Shown here: piece after piece, positions 63,585 through 64,000 of the stretch
How positions within the stretch are numbered: the first letter of the stretch is position 1
How the letters are laid out: each line of letters starts with the position of its first letter
Assembly: GCF_000472785.1 (NCBI RefSeq)
Contig: NZ_AXAL01000015.1
Coordinates: 112,988-176,987, forward strand
Source: Mesorhizobium loti CJ3sym
GTDB taxonomy: Bacteria; Pseudomonadota; Alphaproteobacteria; Rhizobiales; Rhizobiaceae
Reading direction: 5' to 3'
Length of the DNA stretch: 64,000 nucleotides
Notes under the pieces: generated by a model
Seen by the model: only the letters and a program-made list of their open reading frames with translations
The model's database searches: none
Told to the model about the DNA's origin: nothing
Made by a program: the position numbers and the translations under genes

Positions 63585-63681
63585 TTTCTGACCTCCAGTC
63601 AGAATCGAAGGCGGAGGTCGGAGAAAAGCAGATTCAATGGCTGTTTTTCGTTTTATATCAGCTAGATAGAATTTTTGGTCG

Positions 63682-63933
63682 TCAGCGGCGCTCGGTTCGC
63701 CAGAATCGCTTGTTAGCAAAAGCCTTGCCCGATCCGGTCTTGAAATACCGCTCCAACTGCCGTGCATTGGCCTCGGTTTCGACCGCAATATACGTCTTCA
63801 AGGCGACAGGCAGATGAGCCTTGGTCGATGTCACATAGCCTGATTGATGCGATTCGAAACGGCGTCGAAGGTCGTTTGTCGACCCGACATAGACGTCACC
63901 ATTATGGAGCTGCAGGAAATAAACGTACCACAT
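63682..63933 (-). CDS. GIY-YIG family small endonuclease-like protein
   Basis: 83-aa stand-alone GIY-YIG domain. The two short strands WYVYFLQL and DVYVGSTNDL carry the family tyrosines and glycine, the Arg in LRRRFESHQ is conserved, and a Glu lies near 52. It belongs to the small UPF0213-like branch common in bacteria and frequently linked to repeats or selfish DNA; its cellular role is unclear. ATG 63933. The flanking DNA contains short palindromes. Confidence 0.88.
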   Translation of the reverse strand: MWYVYFLQLHNGDVYVGSTNDLRRRFESHQSGYVTSTKAHLPVALKTYIAVETEANARQLERYFKTGSGKAFANKRFWRTERR

Positions 63934-64000
63934 AGTCCCCCTACGCTACTTCGTAGCTTCGGGCGACATCCCGCGCCCTTTGCGCCGCGGGGTGGCCTGC

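Overview
The window is a GC-rich (roughly 63 percent) chromosomal segment of a rhizobial alphaproteobacterium. It most resembles Mesorhizobium or a close relative. The clues are the cycHJKL-type cytochrome c maturation operon followed by degP, a two-component pair and glnE, a feuN-feuP-feuQ-type locus, a PleC-like cell-cycle kinase beside glnE, an alphaproteobacterial porin, and dispersed palindromic intergenic repeats of the kind common in Rhizobiales. No rRNA, tRNA, CRISPR array, insertion sequence or prophage cluster was seen. The species call is inference from gene content.

Left part (1-18115), uptake and catabolism: a penicillin-binding protein 1A gene runs off the left edge. Next come a guanidino-group hydrolase and an M20 amidohydrolase on the minus strand, a divergent LysR regulator, and a complete polyamine-type ABC importer whose binding protein has a twin-arginine signal. 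Together these look like an uptake-and-hydrolysis unit with no assigned substrate. A minus-strand operon follows: GntR regulator, ribose-type binding protein, double ATPase, permease, AldA-like aldehyde dehydrogenase and a 2-keto-acid hydratase-like enzyme, i.e. sugar import plus oxidation. An amidase gene is divergent from it.

Middle part (18116-39863), envelope, respiration and cell cycle: an isolated DUF3168 (gene-transfer-agent/phage type) gene, then feuNPQ, a small lipoprotein gene, ccmI-ccmE-ccmF-ccmH (haem delivery and ligation for c-type cytochromes), a ParDE-type toxin-antitoxin pair wedged between ccmH and degP, degP, a second OmpR-type two-component system, and glnE joined to the histidine kinase by a one-base stop/start overlap. 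An EF-hand protein follows, then convergent pleC-like and pepN genes. Upstream of the pleC-like gene lie three GANTC sites in 30 bp and a CtrA-like half-site pair.

Right part (40012-64000), mixed housekeeping and accessory genes: DMT exporter, maleylacetoacetate isomerase-like protein, Xre regulator, family-4-like uracil-DNA glycosylase lacking two cluster cysteines, ETF-ubiquinone oxidoreductase, a DUF922 protein, an EEP-family membrane protein, AMP nucleosidase, two very small membrane/secreted proteins, a DUF2147 protein, a Sel1-type protein and a branched-chain amino acid binding protein. A leucine-catabolism cluster comes next (TetR, isovaleryl-CoA dehydrogenase, both methylcrotonyl-CoA carboxylase subunits). 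It feeds electrons to the ETF-QO encoded nearby, but its last two usual genes are absent from the adjacent DNA. The window ends with a HisC-like aminotransferase, a TPR-sulfotransferase, a porin with a strong terminator, and a GIY-YIG protein.

Starts were moved from the longest frame where a Shine-Dalgarno, signal peptide or family length supported it. All function calls rest on motif recognition by eye, not on searches.
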